Assembly (NCBI GenBank): GCA_018524725.1
Contig: JAEUWP010000455.1
Span: 1 to 64,000, forward strand
Length of the DNA: 64,000 nucleotides
Origin: Podaxis mareebaensis
Taxonomy: Eukaryota > Basidiomycota > Agaricomycetes > Agaricales > Agaricaceae
Reading direction: 5' to 3'
Shown: in pieces, positions 23,989 through 36,346 of the stretch
Layout: each line of letters starts with the position of its first letter
Numbering within the stretch: the stretch's first letter is position 1
Translations under genes and position numbers: made by a program
The notes under the pieces: model-generated
Told to the model about the DNA's origin: nothing
The model's input: the letters and a program-made list of their open reading frames with translations, nothing else
Database searches by the model: none

Positions 23989-26494
23989 CCCTGAACAGAC
24001 GCTAACCTCTTCACAGTCCATCAATGGCGCCTCACGGAGTGACGATAGAGTTCGCGAAATTTAAAAGTTTCAAGGATTGCACCCAGGAGAAACTTTGCCT
24101 TTCGGAGTAACTTGGTGTGTGTCCACGCAAGCAGGGACGTGCGGCTTGTGCAGGGCCTTTTTAGCGCTTAGCGTTTGATACAGGGTAGATATTGACGGAT
24201 TTGTCTTCTTGACTGATTTTGGAAACACGCTCAAGACCATGTTCACTAGACCAAAGGTGCTCGACCTTCTTTGAAAAGGGGGTTGGTAGGCATCTATAGG
24301 CACAAATTCTTCCCTCTACCCGTCGAGCCCTCTCTTTCCATCTTGGAGTTGCGTTCTTCATGTATGCCATGCGAATATCACTTTTCTTATACACATATGT
24401 ACATGATCCAAGCGGGATGGATCAACTGCATTCGCTATTCACGGCGTCGACATCATCATATCCATATACGTGTCGGTCCCGTTAGCCTTTAGAGGTGATG
24501 CAAGTATTCAGAAGCGGCACAGGCTTTGAAACAATAAAGCAGGTTTTTACTGGCTGCTCTGAGCTTTCCAATAACAGTTTCAGCATCTGCATAACTGAAT
24601 AAATATTTGCGTCTCGGAAGTATAGCTTTTTGTGGTAGAGCGAGTTTTTGTTTGGTAGGCTCCACGTGGATAAACTTGGATAAGTCAGCAAGTTATGTGG
24701 GCGATCGCAAGGCACTGTTTGTATCGGTGCATGTTTTTGCCAAGAGGGGTTTTTGGGGTGAAGATGTCATCGAGGTTGGTTAGTATGACAGGGCGGCGCT
24801 TGCTGAAGTGTGTCGTGCCGAAAATCACAAAAAGATGTATCAGAAGTCTGACAGTTGACAATGGTAGTGGTTTGACAAGTCAAAGGTATGCTGCTTTGTC
24901 TTCTACAGAGGGGCGCGATAGCCCTAGGCTCTGATTCCAAAAATGGAAGGTTATACGGTTGTGCTACGTCACTATATTCCGGGGATGAAGCTGAAGTATG
25001 TTCGACTGAGAAATTTCCTACCTCGTCTCAGGTCGATGGGTTCTTTCCAAATTCCTGGGTTGGCGCAGCTTGGGTGAGTTGTATGTGCCCAGTACATTCC
25101 GGTCTCTCGAATCGAGCGACACAATTAAATTCTTGGGAACTAAAGATCTCCGCAACACCGCGGGGATGGACGTTTCATTGTCGACGAAACGCAAAAGTTG
25201 ATGTTTTTGGCTTATTTAATATAAATCCCGCAGATCGAGGGTCCATGTAACAATGCTCCGTCCACTAAGTTAGTACGCATCACCTGTTTTGTCCATTCTG
25301 CTCGTGAGAGTGTGTCATGGAAAAGTACTTAGCGAAAGTTTGATCTTGGGGACCTGCGATATCGGGTTTTCTATTTTGGGGAAGGAATGTCCCGCGACGG
25401 TGCGGAGGGGGGCGGACAGGGGGGATGTGGAGATGAGGATGGTGAAATTGTGAGACAATAAAAATCGAAGGCTTGTGTTTACTTCGAGTATGTGTGTCAT
25501 GCGTCGGTCTCGGACGCTCTCTCGCTAGTGTGGCGTAACTCTCGTAAGTTTAGGGTCGCAAGGACTGGAGGCACGTCGGCGTCCCGCCTCCTCCATGTGC
25601 TACAGTAGATGTTAGCGTGATGCTAAATGCATGAAATCACCCGCTCTCGGTGAAATGTCTCTGTGTCTATGAGGAGATCTGTTATAGGCACATGGAAGAG
25701 GCGAACGGGTGAGCAAGGGCACGCGAAATCGGGATGTCTGACAATAACAGTGCGCCCCCCCTCTCCAAACTGGAAATACGAACCTATGTCGTTTCCAAAT
25801 TGGGCGCGGCGTCTGCAGGTCTCGGAAGGATTGATTGGGTGAAATGTAGATTCGCGATTTAAATTCACTTGGTGGGTACTGGACGATCGGGAGTGGATAT
25901 CTGGATAGCTTGAGATGCGAAGCATGGAGAAGTACGGGGGATGGGGGACCTGGATGGAAGGAATAAAAAGGTCGGGAGGTCGACTCAGGATAACTCCCGG
26001 GATCCCTCCATTGGTTTTTGGCTCCTCTGCGATACCCTCCTCGATACCGCCGCCCTTCCGCTCCTGTCCGACGTAGCTCGGGAACCTCTACTATCTCTCC
26101 CCATCCCCTCCTCCCGGATTTCAGGTGCACCTTGTATCTTACGACCTGAATCGTTGCGTCACCTCTCCCACCGGTTCAAGATACCCCTACCGAACCTTCG
26201 TGTTCCCCCTAGCCCCTCACCGCTCGCCCCCAGAGTTAAGACTAAGACCCGTGGACGTACTCCCGCTCCTCTGCCCTCTCCTATCCGAGACAGTATTCTG
26301 AATCTATCTCGTCTCCTCGTTCCCGTCTCCTGTTTTCTTATCTTCTCCCTCACCGCGTCTGCGCTTTATCGCTGTCCGCCCGGAGCTCATAGTTCTCGGT
26401 CGACTCGAGAACAGCGTCGTTTTGAATATTGAACTCCTCTTCTGTTTTGGAATTTGATTGATCGGAAATTTCGTTGTCTTTTTTTCGCGTGAAA
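23989..26494. other. 2.5 kb gene-free stretch upstream of the zinc-finger gene
   Basis: I find no gene, tRNA or repeat family. From about 26,000 to 26,470 the plus strand is pyrimidine-rich, which fits a transcribed leader or promoter of the zinc-finger gene that begins at 26495. A CACGTG box lies near 24,664. Open frames up to 170 codons occur on both strands in 25.6-26.4 kb but look compositional rather than coding. Confidence 0.45.
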
Positions 26495-27961
26495 ATGTCT
26501 ATTGGCAAGGTGAGCTGTATTTCTGATTCGGTATCTGTGCAGGTGTGCTCTTGACCCTGACCGTATGTGATCGCGACCTGGGGTTCTTTTGATGCCATAT
26601 GTGTTGTGGACGCGCGCTTATGTGTTACGTGATGACTAGGTTTATCCCTGTGATTTGTGCAAGAAGACGTTCAGCAGGAATGGCGATCTTACAAGGCACA
26701 AGGCTATTCATTCTGGAGAAAAGTATGCGTTTGCCTTCATTCGTTAAATATGAATTGCTGATCGCATCGGCGTTGGTGTAGGAATCATGTATGCAATATC
26801 TGTGGGATGCGTTTTGCCCAGTATTCGGGTTTGAAGACGCATAGGAATACACAGTATGTACCCTTGTCGCATTTGAATAAGCGACGAAATGTTGATGCTC
26901 GTTGGTTCCACCTTCGTGATGCAGTACGGGCGAGAAACCGCACGAGTGTACATTCTGTGGCAAGGCATTCGGTGATCCGTCTTCTTGCACGCGACATGAG
27001 AAAGAGAAACATTGCGGTAAGCCATTCCAATGTCATTGGTGCGGCTCGAGGTGAGTTCTTGTCTCTGTTTCATATCCATGACAATCCATTCTGGGGATCT
27101 GACCATCCGGGATTAGTATCGTTCGCCGTTCGTCTTTCGCGGGCCACCTCCGGAACAAGCATCCACATATTCGGCATCTTGTGACGAAGGAATTCCTCGA
27201 CGCCATTGAGGGTCCGCGCCTCAGGCCCCGGAACAAGCGCAGAAGTAGGACCCGCAATGCGACTATGCCCGTTACGTCTGACCCTCGTGGGTTGACCAAG
27301 GTTGCCCCTGATATGGCCGGGCTTTATGGTCGTGGACTTCCTCGGCGTGCTGCCACGGTTGATGATGAGATTATGGCGTTTGCACCACCTAAGTTTGCGC
27401 CGGTTGTGGAAGTGGGTGTCGGGGAGGTTGAGAAGATTGGCGTCGTGGATAATAAGACCGAGTTGGAGCACGCCAAGAGGAATGCCGATGGTATGCTAGT
27501 TCTGCCGAGGTGGTTGAAATTGACGCTGACGAGTTGATGCAGCGCTCTGGCTTGCATTCGAAGTCCCGGATCTTGGTACCTCGTACACTGACCACGCGTC
27601 TGTGTCTTACCAGCCCGCTCCGCAATATACGCAGTCACCAACTGCGTACCAGCAGGGGCTCGATGCCTTCAACTACAATTATGGGTTGCCGACGTATGGT
27701 GGTCCGCCGCAATACGACGTGGTGAATGCAGATGGTAGCACAGGTGACTATGATGCGCGGTCCGTGTCGTCCAGCCCGGTGCCTGTTACTCCGACGGATG
27801 TCAAGTCACCGCCAGCGTATGTGGAACCGTCGAAAATTAATCCGTATGAATATTCGGTGTGTGGCACAGAGGAGCAGCCTGGAACACAGTATGCTGCTCC
27901 GCCCTTGTATTCGTATTTTTCAGAGCAGCAGCAGCAAGGCCTGCCATATCTCGGACTCTGA
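26495..27961 (+). CDS. C2H2 zinc-finger protein, probable transcription factor
   Basis: Four C2H2-type fingers near the N-terminus point to a nuclear DNA-binding protein. Finger 1 is [20 protein letters not shown], finger 2 [20 protein letters not shown], finger 3 [20 protein letters not shown], and finger 4 CHWCG with [13 protein letters not shown]-type linkers join fingers 1-3. The first coding exon is inferred to be 26495-26509 (MSIGK), with donor AAG/GTGAGC and acceptor GACTAG at 26639; this runs in frame into VYPCDLC. Introns then separate the fingers. The C-terminal half is disordered, Pro/Tyr/Gln-rich ([29 protein letters not shown]), a possible activation domain. Targets are unknown. 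The starting exon is the weakest part of the model. Confidence 0.82.
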
Positions 27962-28290
27962 TTTCGATTTTCGATTTCGTCTTCGTTCTATGATTTTTGT
28001 TCCTTTCGTTTCCTATGTTGGTTTTCAAACGTGGTTTCTTCTTTGACTAGCTTGGTTCTTTCGCTCACTGAGTATGTCGACCTCATGTAAAGTATGATAA
28101 GGAATTGAAGCATGCAGGGAGTGCGATGATTGGACGGGTGATCGAAGTAAAATGATGTTGATGAAATTTCCACACTCCCCAACATACCCCACTCTCCCAC
28201 CACACCGCCCTGTCCCTCCTGTCACTCCCCCGGCCTTCCTCCCTCCGTCTCTTCCCAGTCCTGGTCCGTTCGCGCAGACCGGCTGCTACG
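27962..28290. other. Spacer before the deubiquitinase gene
   Basis: 329 bases without a gene. The second half is C/T-rich on the plus strand and probably holds the promoter or leader of the downstream gene. Confidence 0.4.
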
Positions 28291-30861
28291 ATGATGCTCG
28301 CATCGCCACTCCTTCCCTCTGCACCCTTCTCCCCGAAAGTATCCTCATCCCCCGAAGACCCGCTCTCGTTCCGTCCGGCGCGCGACGTCGAGGCTTTCAA
28401 TAGTCTCCTCCCTCCGCCCATCGAGTTCGTCGAGGGCTCTTCATCAGGAGCCCTCGCAGTCCCAGAGGGCAAGTATCAGCCTATCAATGTCTCTCCTAAA
28501 CTCTCCACCAAAGACGTGCGTTCCGTTTCGCTTTTTCCTAGAACCACCTCCCTCATTTGGTCATACCATGTCGTACTCTTATTATACAGAGACCAGATGG
28601 ATCTTCGCTCCGGCCCTCATCCTCCCCTGCTACCCCTACCGCTCCTACGACGGCTGTATCAGCTTCTTCATCAACACCCTCGGGCGCTAAAAATGCTGTT
28701 GCACAATCAACGCTGGCCGTTGGTATCGATCTGTCCTGGCCCGAGACATGCGATCATGCCTCTGGTTTGTACAACACCGGCAACACTTGTTTTTTGAACA
28801 GTGCGCTGCAGTGTTTGCTGCATACACCTCCTCTGCTACGCGTCGTTATTGCACATGTGAAGGACAAATGTATGCGGTAACTGTTGAGTTTCTTTCGCGC
28901 TTCTTGTGCTTATACTCGTGTAGGTCGAGCGGGGGACAAGTTTTGTATGGTTTGTGCGTTTCGACAGGTTACTGTCCAGGCGCACAAGTCGTCTTCACCT
29001 TTTGCGCCTCATCCTGTTTCGAGTAGACTGCAGAGTAGGTCGTCACTCTCCGACCCACCTCTCGTCAAGGTGTCTCATGTTCCTTGACAGCTATCGCGAA
29101 ACATATGCGGAGAGGTCGTCAGGAAGACTCGCACGAGTTCCTTCGTTACGCCATCGACGCCATGCAAAAAGCGTGTCTAAACGGTGCTTCTCCGTACGTC
29201 TCACTCTCGTTATGTTTTCTGTATTTGACCTTTCATTGCAGAAAAGTCGAGGCAAAGCTCGCGGAAGCGACGTGGGTTCATAAGATCTTTGGTGGCAAGC
29301 TCAGGTCCCGCGTCAGCTGCCAAAGCTGTGGCCACAACAGCGACACCTTTGACAGAATCCTCGATCTCAGCCTTGACATCATCAAAGCTGACTCACTAAA
29401 AGAAGCTCTCAAATCCTTCATCTCTCCGGACTACCTTAAAGGTGCTGATAAGTATAAATGCGAAAAGTGGGTTTGGCTTTGGCTTTTTTATGTGCCTGGT
29501 CTAGGTCTTAATCGCAACTGTTCAACAGATGTAAAAAACACGTCAACGCTGAAAAGAGGTTCACGATTCACGAAGCCCCAACCGTGCTCACAGTCCACCT
29601 CAAGCGCTTCTCCCCACTCGGCCGCAAAATCGGACATCACGTCACCTACGATGAAACTCTCAACCTCCAACCATACATGTCCAAAGACCAATTCGGGCCC
29701 ACATACTCACTTTACGGCATAATATGCCACGCGGGTGGAGGACCCAATTCTGGGCATTATTACGCGTTTGTGAAGAGCCGGACGGGACGGTGGTATGAGA
29801 TGAATGACGAGATGGTGTCACCTATAAGTGGGCCGCCTGTGAATAAGAAGATGGCATATATCTTGTTTTATTTGAGGAATAAGGGGCAGGGGCTGCAGGC
29901 TGCGTTGAAGAGTGGTGTTAGTGGTGTGCAAAAGGAGAAGGAGAGGGAGAAGGATGGGGAGAGGATAGGGTTGGTTGCGGGGATGAAGAAGAAGAGAGAG
30001 AGGGAGGAGGATGGGGGTGGAGATGAGGAGGATGTTGGTGAGAAGGTTGACGCTTCGGCTTCTTCTCCTTTGAGATCCACTGGACCGCTCCTTCCATCGC
30101 CTGTTGACCGATCGTGCGGATCACCGACTAAGAGAGTTAAGTTCGACCACGACGTCACGAGAAAGAATGATCCTCAGGCGGAGAAAATCAAGCAGAAGAT
30201 TTTGGCTGCAAAAGATGTAAAGGAGGCCAAGGCAAAGAAGGCGTTGGCGGTGTTGGAAGGGTACGACTCTAGTGACTCGAGTAGCAGTGACGAACACGAC
30301 CAAGGGGAAGGCAAGGGTGTAGATACGGTGAAGGAGAGGGATCTTGTGGATAGGGATAAAGGCAAGGGGAAGGGTAAAGCGAAAGCGGTGGCAGAACGTG
30401 ATGAAGATGAAGATGGTAGTGACGGAGGAAAACCAGCATCGTCGCCTGTGAAGCGATCCTCGCCTGCCCGTCAATCCACCAAACACGTCCCTTCATCGCC
30501 GATCTCGAGCAACAGCTTTTATGGTCCCAGTTCAAGCAGGAATCGTCCTAATGGGGTGACGTCATCCCACTCGAAACGCCCTTCCGACGACTCGTCTGAC
30601 GATGAACCGAGCCGTGCTAGGAGTCCTCGCAAACACAAGGATCACTATCGCCATCATAACAAGAGACAAAGGGGGTCTGAAAAGGCGAAGATGCGTATGT
30701 CGATGGAGTCTGGGAGTCGGAGTTCAGGTCAGAGTAAGGGGTACGTGAACCCGTTTAGTCGGATTGGATCAGAAAATAGTGCATCATCGAGGAGTGGTGG
30801 CACTAGTGGGAGGATGAATACATATGGGAAGAGAAGGCATTGGAGGCCTAGAGCGTTGTAG
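28291..30861 (+). CDS. USP-family ubiquitin hydrolase, UBP10/USP36-like
   Basis: A cysteine protease that removes ubiquitin from nuclear or nucleolar substrates, judged from its relation to yeast Ubp10 and animal USP36. After a Ser/Pro-rich arm, the Cys box is GLYNTGNTCFLNSALQCLLH (catalytic Cys in NTCFLN). Then come GRQEDSHEFLRYAIDAMQKA, FGGKLRSRVSCQSCGHNSDT, with one of the CxxC pairs of the zinc site, KYKCEKCKKHVNAEKRF with the second pair, PTVLTVHLKRFSPLGRKIGH and the His box GGGPNSGHYYAFVKSR with RWYEMND. After YILFYLRNK the rest is a long Lys/Glu- and Ser-rich disordered tail, as in nucleolar family members. About six introns lie in the N-terminal two thirds. The start may be 28291 or the adjacent Met at 28294. 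Confidence 0.9.
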
Positions 30862-31085
30862 AACAGGGCACCTCGATGACGGTGTAGCATAGAGCGATTC
30901 ACTGACATTTTGCTTTTCTTTCGCCAGTGCGAGTGTATGGCTGTGGGTAATAGTTGGAGTGACTGTGTACATTCTCCTTGATATATTATGGGGTGGACAG
31001 GTGGAGGACAACTTAGAAATAAATGAGCGTGTGTACCTATACTACATATGACAACCCTCATCGAATCAGGTAAAGCACAAATGAC

Positions 31086-32879
31086 CTAAAGTTTCGCCTT
31101 GAGGTTCTCAACATTCACACTCCCGGCCTCATCCTCCTTCCCCTCTTGCCACCACACAACCGTAACGGTAACGTCGTCCCTAAACCTCCTCGAATAAGGG
31201 GCTGGGATGCTCAACAACCTCCTCAAAGCAGTCTCATCCCCACCACCAAACGCATTCCGAATCAAATGCGCACTCAAATTCTCGTCCTTGAACGCCCAAC
31301 TACCCTCCTGCGCAGCTTGTTTCTTGCGCTGGACAACAGATGCGGATTTTCCATCGATCCCGGATGAGGAACCAGTAGTGACAGGGACGAGAGAGGGGAG
31401 TTCGGATTTGGGTATTGTGCCTTTGAGACCGGATAGGTGACCCGCGACGAGGGAGACGACTTCGTCGTTGGAAAGTTGATCCCAGAGACCGTCGGTTGCA
31501 AGGACAAGGAAGCGGATGGGGTTTTGGGTTTGAGTTGATGAAGGTGATGAGGTGAGGGAGTTAGTGCTGGACTCGGAGTCGTCGAAAGTGAATTTGCGGT
31601 GGGTTACGACGGGGCGGGCGGTTACGTATGGCGGGGTTTTGAAGAGGGAGGGAGGTGGACGGAGGGGTTTACCGTTGCCTACCATGAACGCTTGGCTGAG
31701 ACTGACGGAGAGCCGGTCAGAGGAAGGAATGGAGATGTGAAGGTAGGAGTGGACTCACGTTTCTTGGATCGGACGGGGCCATTTGTATCGTGCGTCGCCA
31801 AATGCGCGAGTTGGCTCGAGGCCACCGAGGACGCGACCTTCGCGAATCACGTAATCTGCTTCATCTTTTGGATGTTCTGAGCGCATTCTGCGGGAATGAT
31901 GCGATGAGATTTGAACGCAAAATGAAATGAACGGGGGAAAAGGCGCTTACCGTTCAACCTCATTGGGATTCCTTCCTGTCTGATCCTCTGATAGCACTTC
32001 AATCCTCCATTGACCCTTTCCATCCTCTGTGGGCTCCCAAACACCAGCAACTGCTCGACTGTCACCTGTACATGCAACGTACAAATCGCGATGCGCCGTG
32101 TCAAAAATAGCCATGATAGCGCAACTGCCGGAGACAGCGGGAAGCATCGACGTAAGCGCGAGCGGGTGTTGACTGAGGTCTGGGATGACCTTGTTCTTTT
32201 TGGACTCTTCATCTAAGCTGTTTGCAAGGATGCGAAGGGGGGCGTTGATGAGTTCATGGTCGAGTCGGGCAAAGGCTTCGGCGATAGCGTGTGAGACGCG
32301 TTTTGGGTCTGCATCAAGCAGTCCTTGGCGGGATGGAGTTAATGGGACGGCAGTTTTGGAGCCCCAGATGAGGTTCTTCGCGCTAGAGAGGACGCCCGAG
32401 GTAGATTTAGTCTCCACGGAAGAGTTGGAAACGAGGGAAAAGAGTTCGAGTGCGACAGCTTTGATGAGGATCTTGGAGAGGAGTTGGGATGTATGCGTGC
32501 CACTATGTCCGTCCATTACCGCGAAGAATAGGTAATCACCGGGTGCAGATGGGTCAGTCTCATCTCGTTGGACGACCTGGGTGGCATTGGCGTCCTCTAT
32601 TGGGTCGTTGGAAGGCAGGAAGGCAGTGGTATAGTTCCATTTGATTCCCCCGGGACTTGTGTGGGATTTGAAAGTGGCGTTTTGGTTGATGCGTTCTTCG
32701 AGGGTTTTGAGAGGGAGAATGGTGACGGTACGTGTGCTCATTTCTGGCTTGCCGTCGGGCCCCTTGACGCGGACTGGGAGTTCAAAGGTCGGGTGGGATG
32801 AGTATGCTCTGTAGGCGTAGTATGCGGGGACTCCGACAGCAACGGTGGCGGCGACTGGCTTCCATGCGCGTCGCAGCAT
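31086..32879 (-). CDS. Mitochondrial PP2C-type Ser/Thr phosphatase (Ptc5-like)
   Basis: A metal-dependent phosphatase; its closest fungal relatives (Ptc5) dephosphorylate pyruvate dehydrogenase in mitochondria. The N-terminus MLRRAWKPVAATVAVG is basic and then hydrophobic (VAVGVPAYYAYRAY), fitting a presequence with inner-membrane sorting. PP2C motifs are FFAVMDGHSGTHTS, AIMAIFDTAHRDLYVACTGD with SRAVAGV, SEDQTGRNPNEVERM, GRVLGGLEPTRAFGD, FLVLATDGLWDQLSNDEVV and the late RFRDDVTVTVVWW. The acidic metal ligands expected in MDGHSG, ATDG and RDDVT are all present. An insert of about 60 residues (SSVETKSTSGVLSSAKNL region) lies after the first motif. Two or three introns occur near 31.7 and 31.9 kb. 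An upstream in-frame Met at 32942 would add 21 residues; I prefer 32879 because of the presequence. Confidence 0.87.
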
Positions 32880-33098
32880 TGCTTGCGACGAGTGAAGCTC
32901 TGAGACGCATAATTGGAAACATGACTGGTGTGCACGTGACATATCTGTTGACTAGTATTTGTGTCAGAATGATTTGATCTTTGTTTGAATGGGCGTCAAC
33001 GGAATGCCCAGCAGGCTCAGCCGCCCTCCCCGTCCACATATAGCGTCAGTCCTGGCCTTCCGCTCTTTCTCCAGTCCCACCACCTGTAAGAGACCAGC
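32880..33098. promoter_or_regulatory. Divergent promoter with CACGTG box
   Basis: This 219-base spacer separates the PP2C gene (minus) from the disordered-protein gene (plus). It has a CACGTG box at 32933-32938, about 55 bases upstream of the chosen PP2C start. If the PP2C start is instead at 32942, the box would be coding, so its role is uncertain. Confidence 0.35.
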
Positions 33099-34772
33099 AT
33101 GACCGAAGAGCTCCAAATTCCTTCCCAGCGGAAGGCCAAGTCTTTGCTCGAGACCCATCAAGACGCAAACGTTCTCATTAGAGCTTTGAATGAGTTCGCT
33201 GCAAGTCAACACAAGCCTGTGAGTCAGGGATATGATGTCTGATCTCAAGTGTTCATCCTCAAGTCGCGCTTCAATGCGTCTTTTCTTATAAAGTCAATCA
33301 CACCCGATCCCCCAGAAGAATCTTCCCAAGACCCGATCCCAGATGCGAACTCCAGTATCAGTACCAACGATACAAAACCCAAGTCAAAGAACACCGTGAA
33401 AGGGTCTGGCATCCCAGTTCCGCGTGCGCGTCGGAAACCAGTTCACTCAGAACAACCGTCCGTCTCAAAACTATCAGAACTTGGTATCAAAGTCCGGGAC
33501 TTTGCGTATGAGAGCACTCTCCCTCCCGTACCCACTGTCTATCTACAGCCACGCCAAATCCAACCATCTGTGCCTAAGGATGTGAATGACCCCAACGATC
33601 CACATTATGTTCTAGAAGAAGAACGCAAGAAGAAAGTGTACACCTTTGAATCCACCAGAAAAATCGAGAGAACACCAACGGAGCCTGTGCTGGAGAGTGA
33701 CTTGCTGCCTCCCCCTCGCCGCACGTTCCCGAAAATTAAGCGCACTGACGCGCAGCTTGATCTTGGTTCGCAGTCCCAATCTCAACAACAATCCCAAACC
33801 CACTCACCCACGTCGCATGTACAACCACACGACATCACCAATACACCATCTGGGTCGCAACCTGTCCCGGGCCTCACGACCGACTCGCAACAAACAGAGC
33901 CATGGGTTGACACACCCGTCGTCACACCGAATGGCTCCCTTCAATGGCCAAATGAACCCGAAGTGACAGATACAAGCACCGTCCCAGCATCCCAACTGGA
34001 CTCTGACTCACAGGCGCTTCCTGTTCCCGAGACTGTGTCATATTCTCAAATGGGGTTCCCGCAACCGGATTCGTCGCCATTTGGTAGGGACAGTGGAACT
34101 AGAACTCCATTATCATCGAATCATCTACAGAGTCCGGCCGGAGTTCATTCACCTGGTTTGGATGATGCGCGTCATGTGTTGTCCACGACGCGTGTCAGTC
34201 CGCTTAATCCCCACCGAGATTCGGAACGAGGACGTGGACGAACTGAGTCACGTCGACAGTCATCTTCCTCGTCTCCGCGTGCTACTCCCCTCGTCCCAAC
34301 ATCCCCTGTGCAGCCATCACTGCCACACCAGCCAAATGGCTCACCATCACCTACACGATCACCCGCACCCGTACACGCACCCACGTCTTCTGCTGCGCTA
34401 ACAAGTACATTACCTATACCCTCCACTTCATCTACACCACGGTCCCCGTCCCCGCGATACAACCTCCGGAACAAACGGCGCGCAGAATCACCACCATCTA
34501 CTTCTTCCGCTCATCCTTCTACGCGACCTCGATTATCCCGTGGTGCAACTATACCAAGTATATCAGCTACCCGGATGGGAGTGAAACCACTAGCAACGGT
34601 CTCAGCTAAATCCGTGCATGCGCAGAATAAGGCGTCACCGTCAGTAGTTTCTACTGGGCGGACGTTGAAGCGGACGAGGGCTGCTACTGTTTCTGGGGCT
34701 ACGAGTGCGAATGGTGGTATAGTGGAGGAGGGAGAGCTGAGGAGGAGTAAACGACGGCATAATGCATCGTAG
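33099..34772 (+). CDS. Unknown disordered Ser/Pro-rich protein
   Basis: Not recognised. Two exons (33099-33218 and 33264-34772) join in phase 0 to give 542 residues. The first 40 residues (MTEELQIPSQRKAKSLLETH, then ANVLIRALNEFAASQ) look helical. A second short conserved-looking part is KLSELGIKVRDFAYESTLPP, followed by VYLQPRQIQ. The rest is low complexity: Ser, Pro, Thr and Gln, with SRSPSP-like stretches and basic clusters at the end (KRTRAATVSG, LRRSKRRHN), which suggests nuclear location and phosphorylation by proline-directed kinases. The acceptor CCTCAAG is weak but no other keeps the frame. Codon use and length argue for a real gene. It shares a promoter region with the PP2C gene. Confidence 0.65.
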
Positions 34773-35485
34773 CTGGTCATTTTTTTGACTTGGGGCCCTT
34801 TCAACCTTGGGTTTTCTCCTCTCCGGGTTTTTCTTCCCTCAGGTCTAGGGCGGTTTGGTTTGGTCTCGATTCAGCGGTTTAAAAACGGCAATTGTAATAT
34901 CATGTGCAATGTGCAATGGTCTGTGTTCATATGTACTCACACTTCCCCTCGCGGACGAGCATCGGACAGGATGGGACGAGGGTGTATCAGTCTCCACACG
35001 ATTTGGGGTATACTTAACGCTGTATGCATTAGCTGTCGATAGAACTTTCATATTCTTATTTATTTATTTCTTCTTCTCCTTCTCTCTCTCTCTCTCTCTC
35101 GCTCCCTCTCGCCAATGAATAGAATCCGAATGCTTTTCTATACCTCGAAGCTGTTGAGTCTCAAAACCTTGGACGAGCTCAGCACGTTTGATGAGGGAAC
35201 TTGCAGTTTGTTACGGCTCTAGTAGATGCGACAGCTAAACCTGGTATTGTACTAAACAAACCTAGTCTGTACCCTGTACCCTCGATCAATGGTGTAGGGG
35301 TCGTGCTGCAGGCACCTAAGTATACATGAAGTTCTATGCTGCGCAGAAGCACCGAACCTTGATATCGATGCGTCCGTGTGTGATGTGTTATGGAACACGA
35401 TGGCCCAAAAGCAAGCAGGTTGAGGTATTTAAGTCCTCTCCTTCCCCGATACTGCTCATTCTGTCCTTGCCAAGGCGTTTGTAAT
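34773..35485. other. Spacer with CT microsatellite
   Basis: 713 bases without a gene. A (TC)n tract covers about 35081-35100, preceded by TATT repeats at about 35057-35069. The second part is presumably the promoter of the next gene. Confidence 0.5.
35081..35100. repeat. (TC)n simple repeat
   Basis: Ten TC units in an uninterrupted run, inside a longer pyrimidine-rich stretch on the plus strand. Confidence 0.85.
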
Positions 35486-36346
35486 ATGTCTTTTCCTCCA
35501 GGCACATTTCATGTATATGTTATACAGAATCCCACTAGCTTCCCTTATGGATACGTAAGTGCATTCACCCCCATATTTGCATGATAGTAAACTCGCCCCT
35601 CGCGATCAGACTCCATCGTTCTCCGCACTCGTGGCATTCCCATCACGTACGGCAGCTGATGAGTTCTGGCGCGCTGTACAAGAGTCGCCGGATAACAATC
35701 CCCAGGATCCGGAAGCCTGTAGACGTTATAATGCGCAATACATACGCATTCCTGTTCCATGGCTTCAATTGCGGCCGAAAGGATGGGATGCGCCATGTTT
35801 TGTTCAGCTCTTAGGCAGTGGTGCTTCTGGGCTCATCGCGCCGCCTCAGCCACAGCCAGATAACATCAGCGGGCGAGGGTGAATATCCACGGGTCATCGA
35901 TTCGCCTGCTAATACCTTTCTTTTCAAGGTTTTATATCCGCTCCGTTGCACGACCGAACTTGTACTGGCATTTTAATTCGATGCGTATCGGAGTAACACT
36001 GTCGAGCACGCATCAGACGCGGTTCGTTATCCGAAGGGCAACACCATTGCCATTTCAATGTCGCCCAGAGGAGGATATTCTCATTGGCAGCGATGACATC
36101 AACATCTTCCTCTCGGTGACTGGCAATGAACAGGAATACTCAGGACAAATGATAGTACGGGGATATTGCAGCGAGTTGTTTCCGGAATCTTGGGTGCCTG
36201 GAGTCAGTGCAGAGGACCGAGTTTTCAAGTTTAGTAGGTTCAGTGGTGGATTTGTTGCGTATCCGTCTGTGGGAGCCATGCTCTATGGTCCAATTCATGT
36301 AACTTCTGAACAGATGAACGGAGAACGATGGGAATTTGTAGAATAA
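35486..36346 (+). CDS. Orphan protein of 251 residues, unknown function
   Basis: Not recognised. Three exons, 35486-35554, 35610-35878 and 35929-36346, join exactly in frame, with good donors (GTAAGT, GTGAAT) and acceptors. The product starts MSFPPGTFHVYVIQNP and has no signal peptide or membrane helix. Readable segments are PSFSALVAFPSRTAADEFW, RRYNAQYIRIPVPWLQLRP, FYIRSVARPNLYWHFNSMRI, EDILIGSDDINIFLSVTGNE and MLYGPIHVTSEQM. The pattern of alternating hydrophobics suggests a beta-rich globular fold. The clean three-exon model is the main argument that it is a gene. It lies between a spacer and the RPP1 gene, same strand, 402 bases upstream of it. Confidence 0.65.

Noticed and set aside
25941..26432. 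163-codon plus-strand open frame
   Set aside because: Pro/Leu/Ser-rich product of a C/T-biased stretch, likely leader or promoter of the zinc-finger gene.
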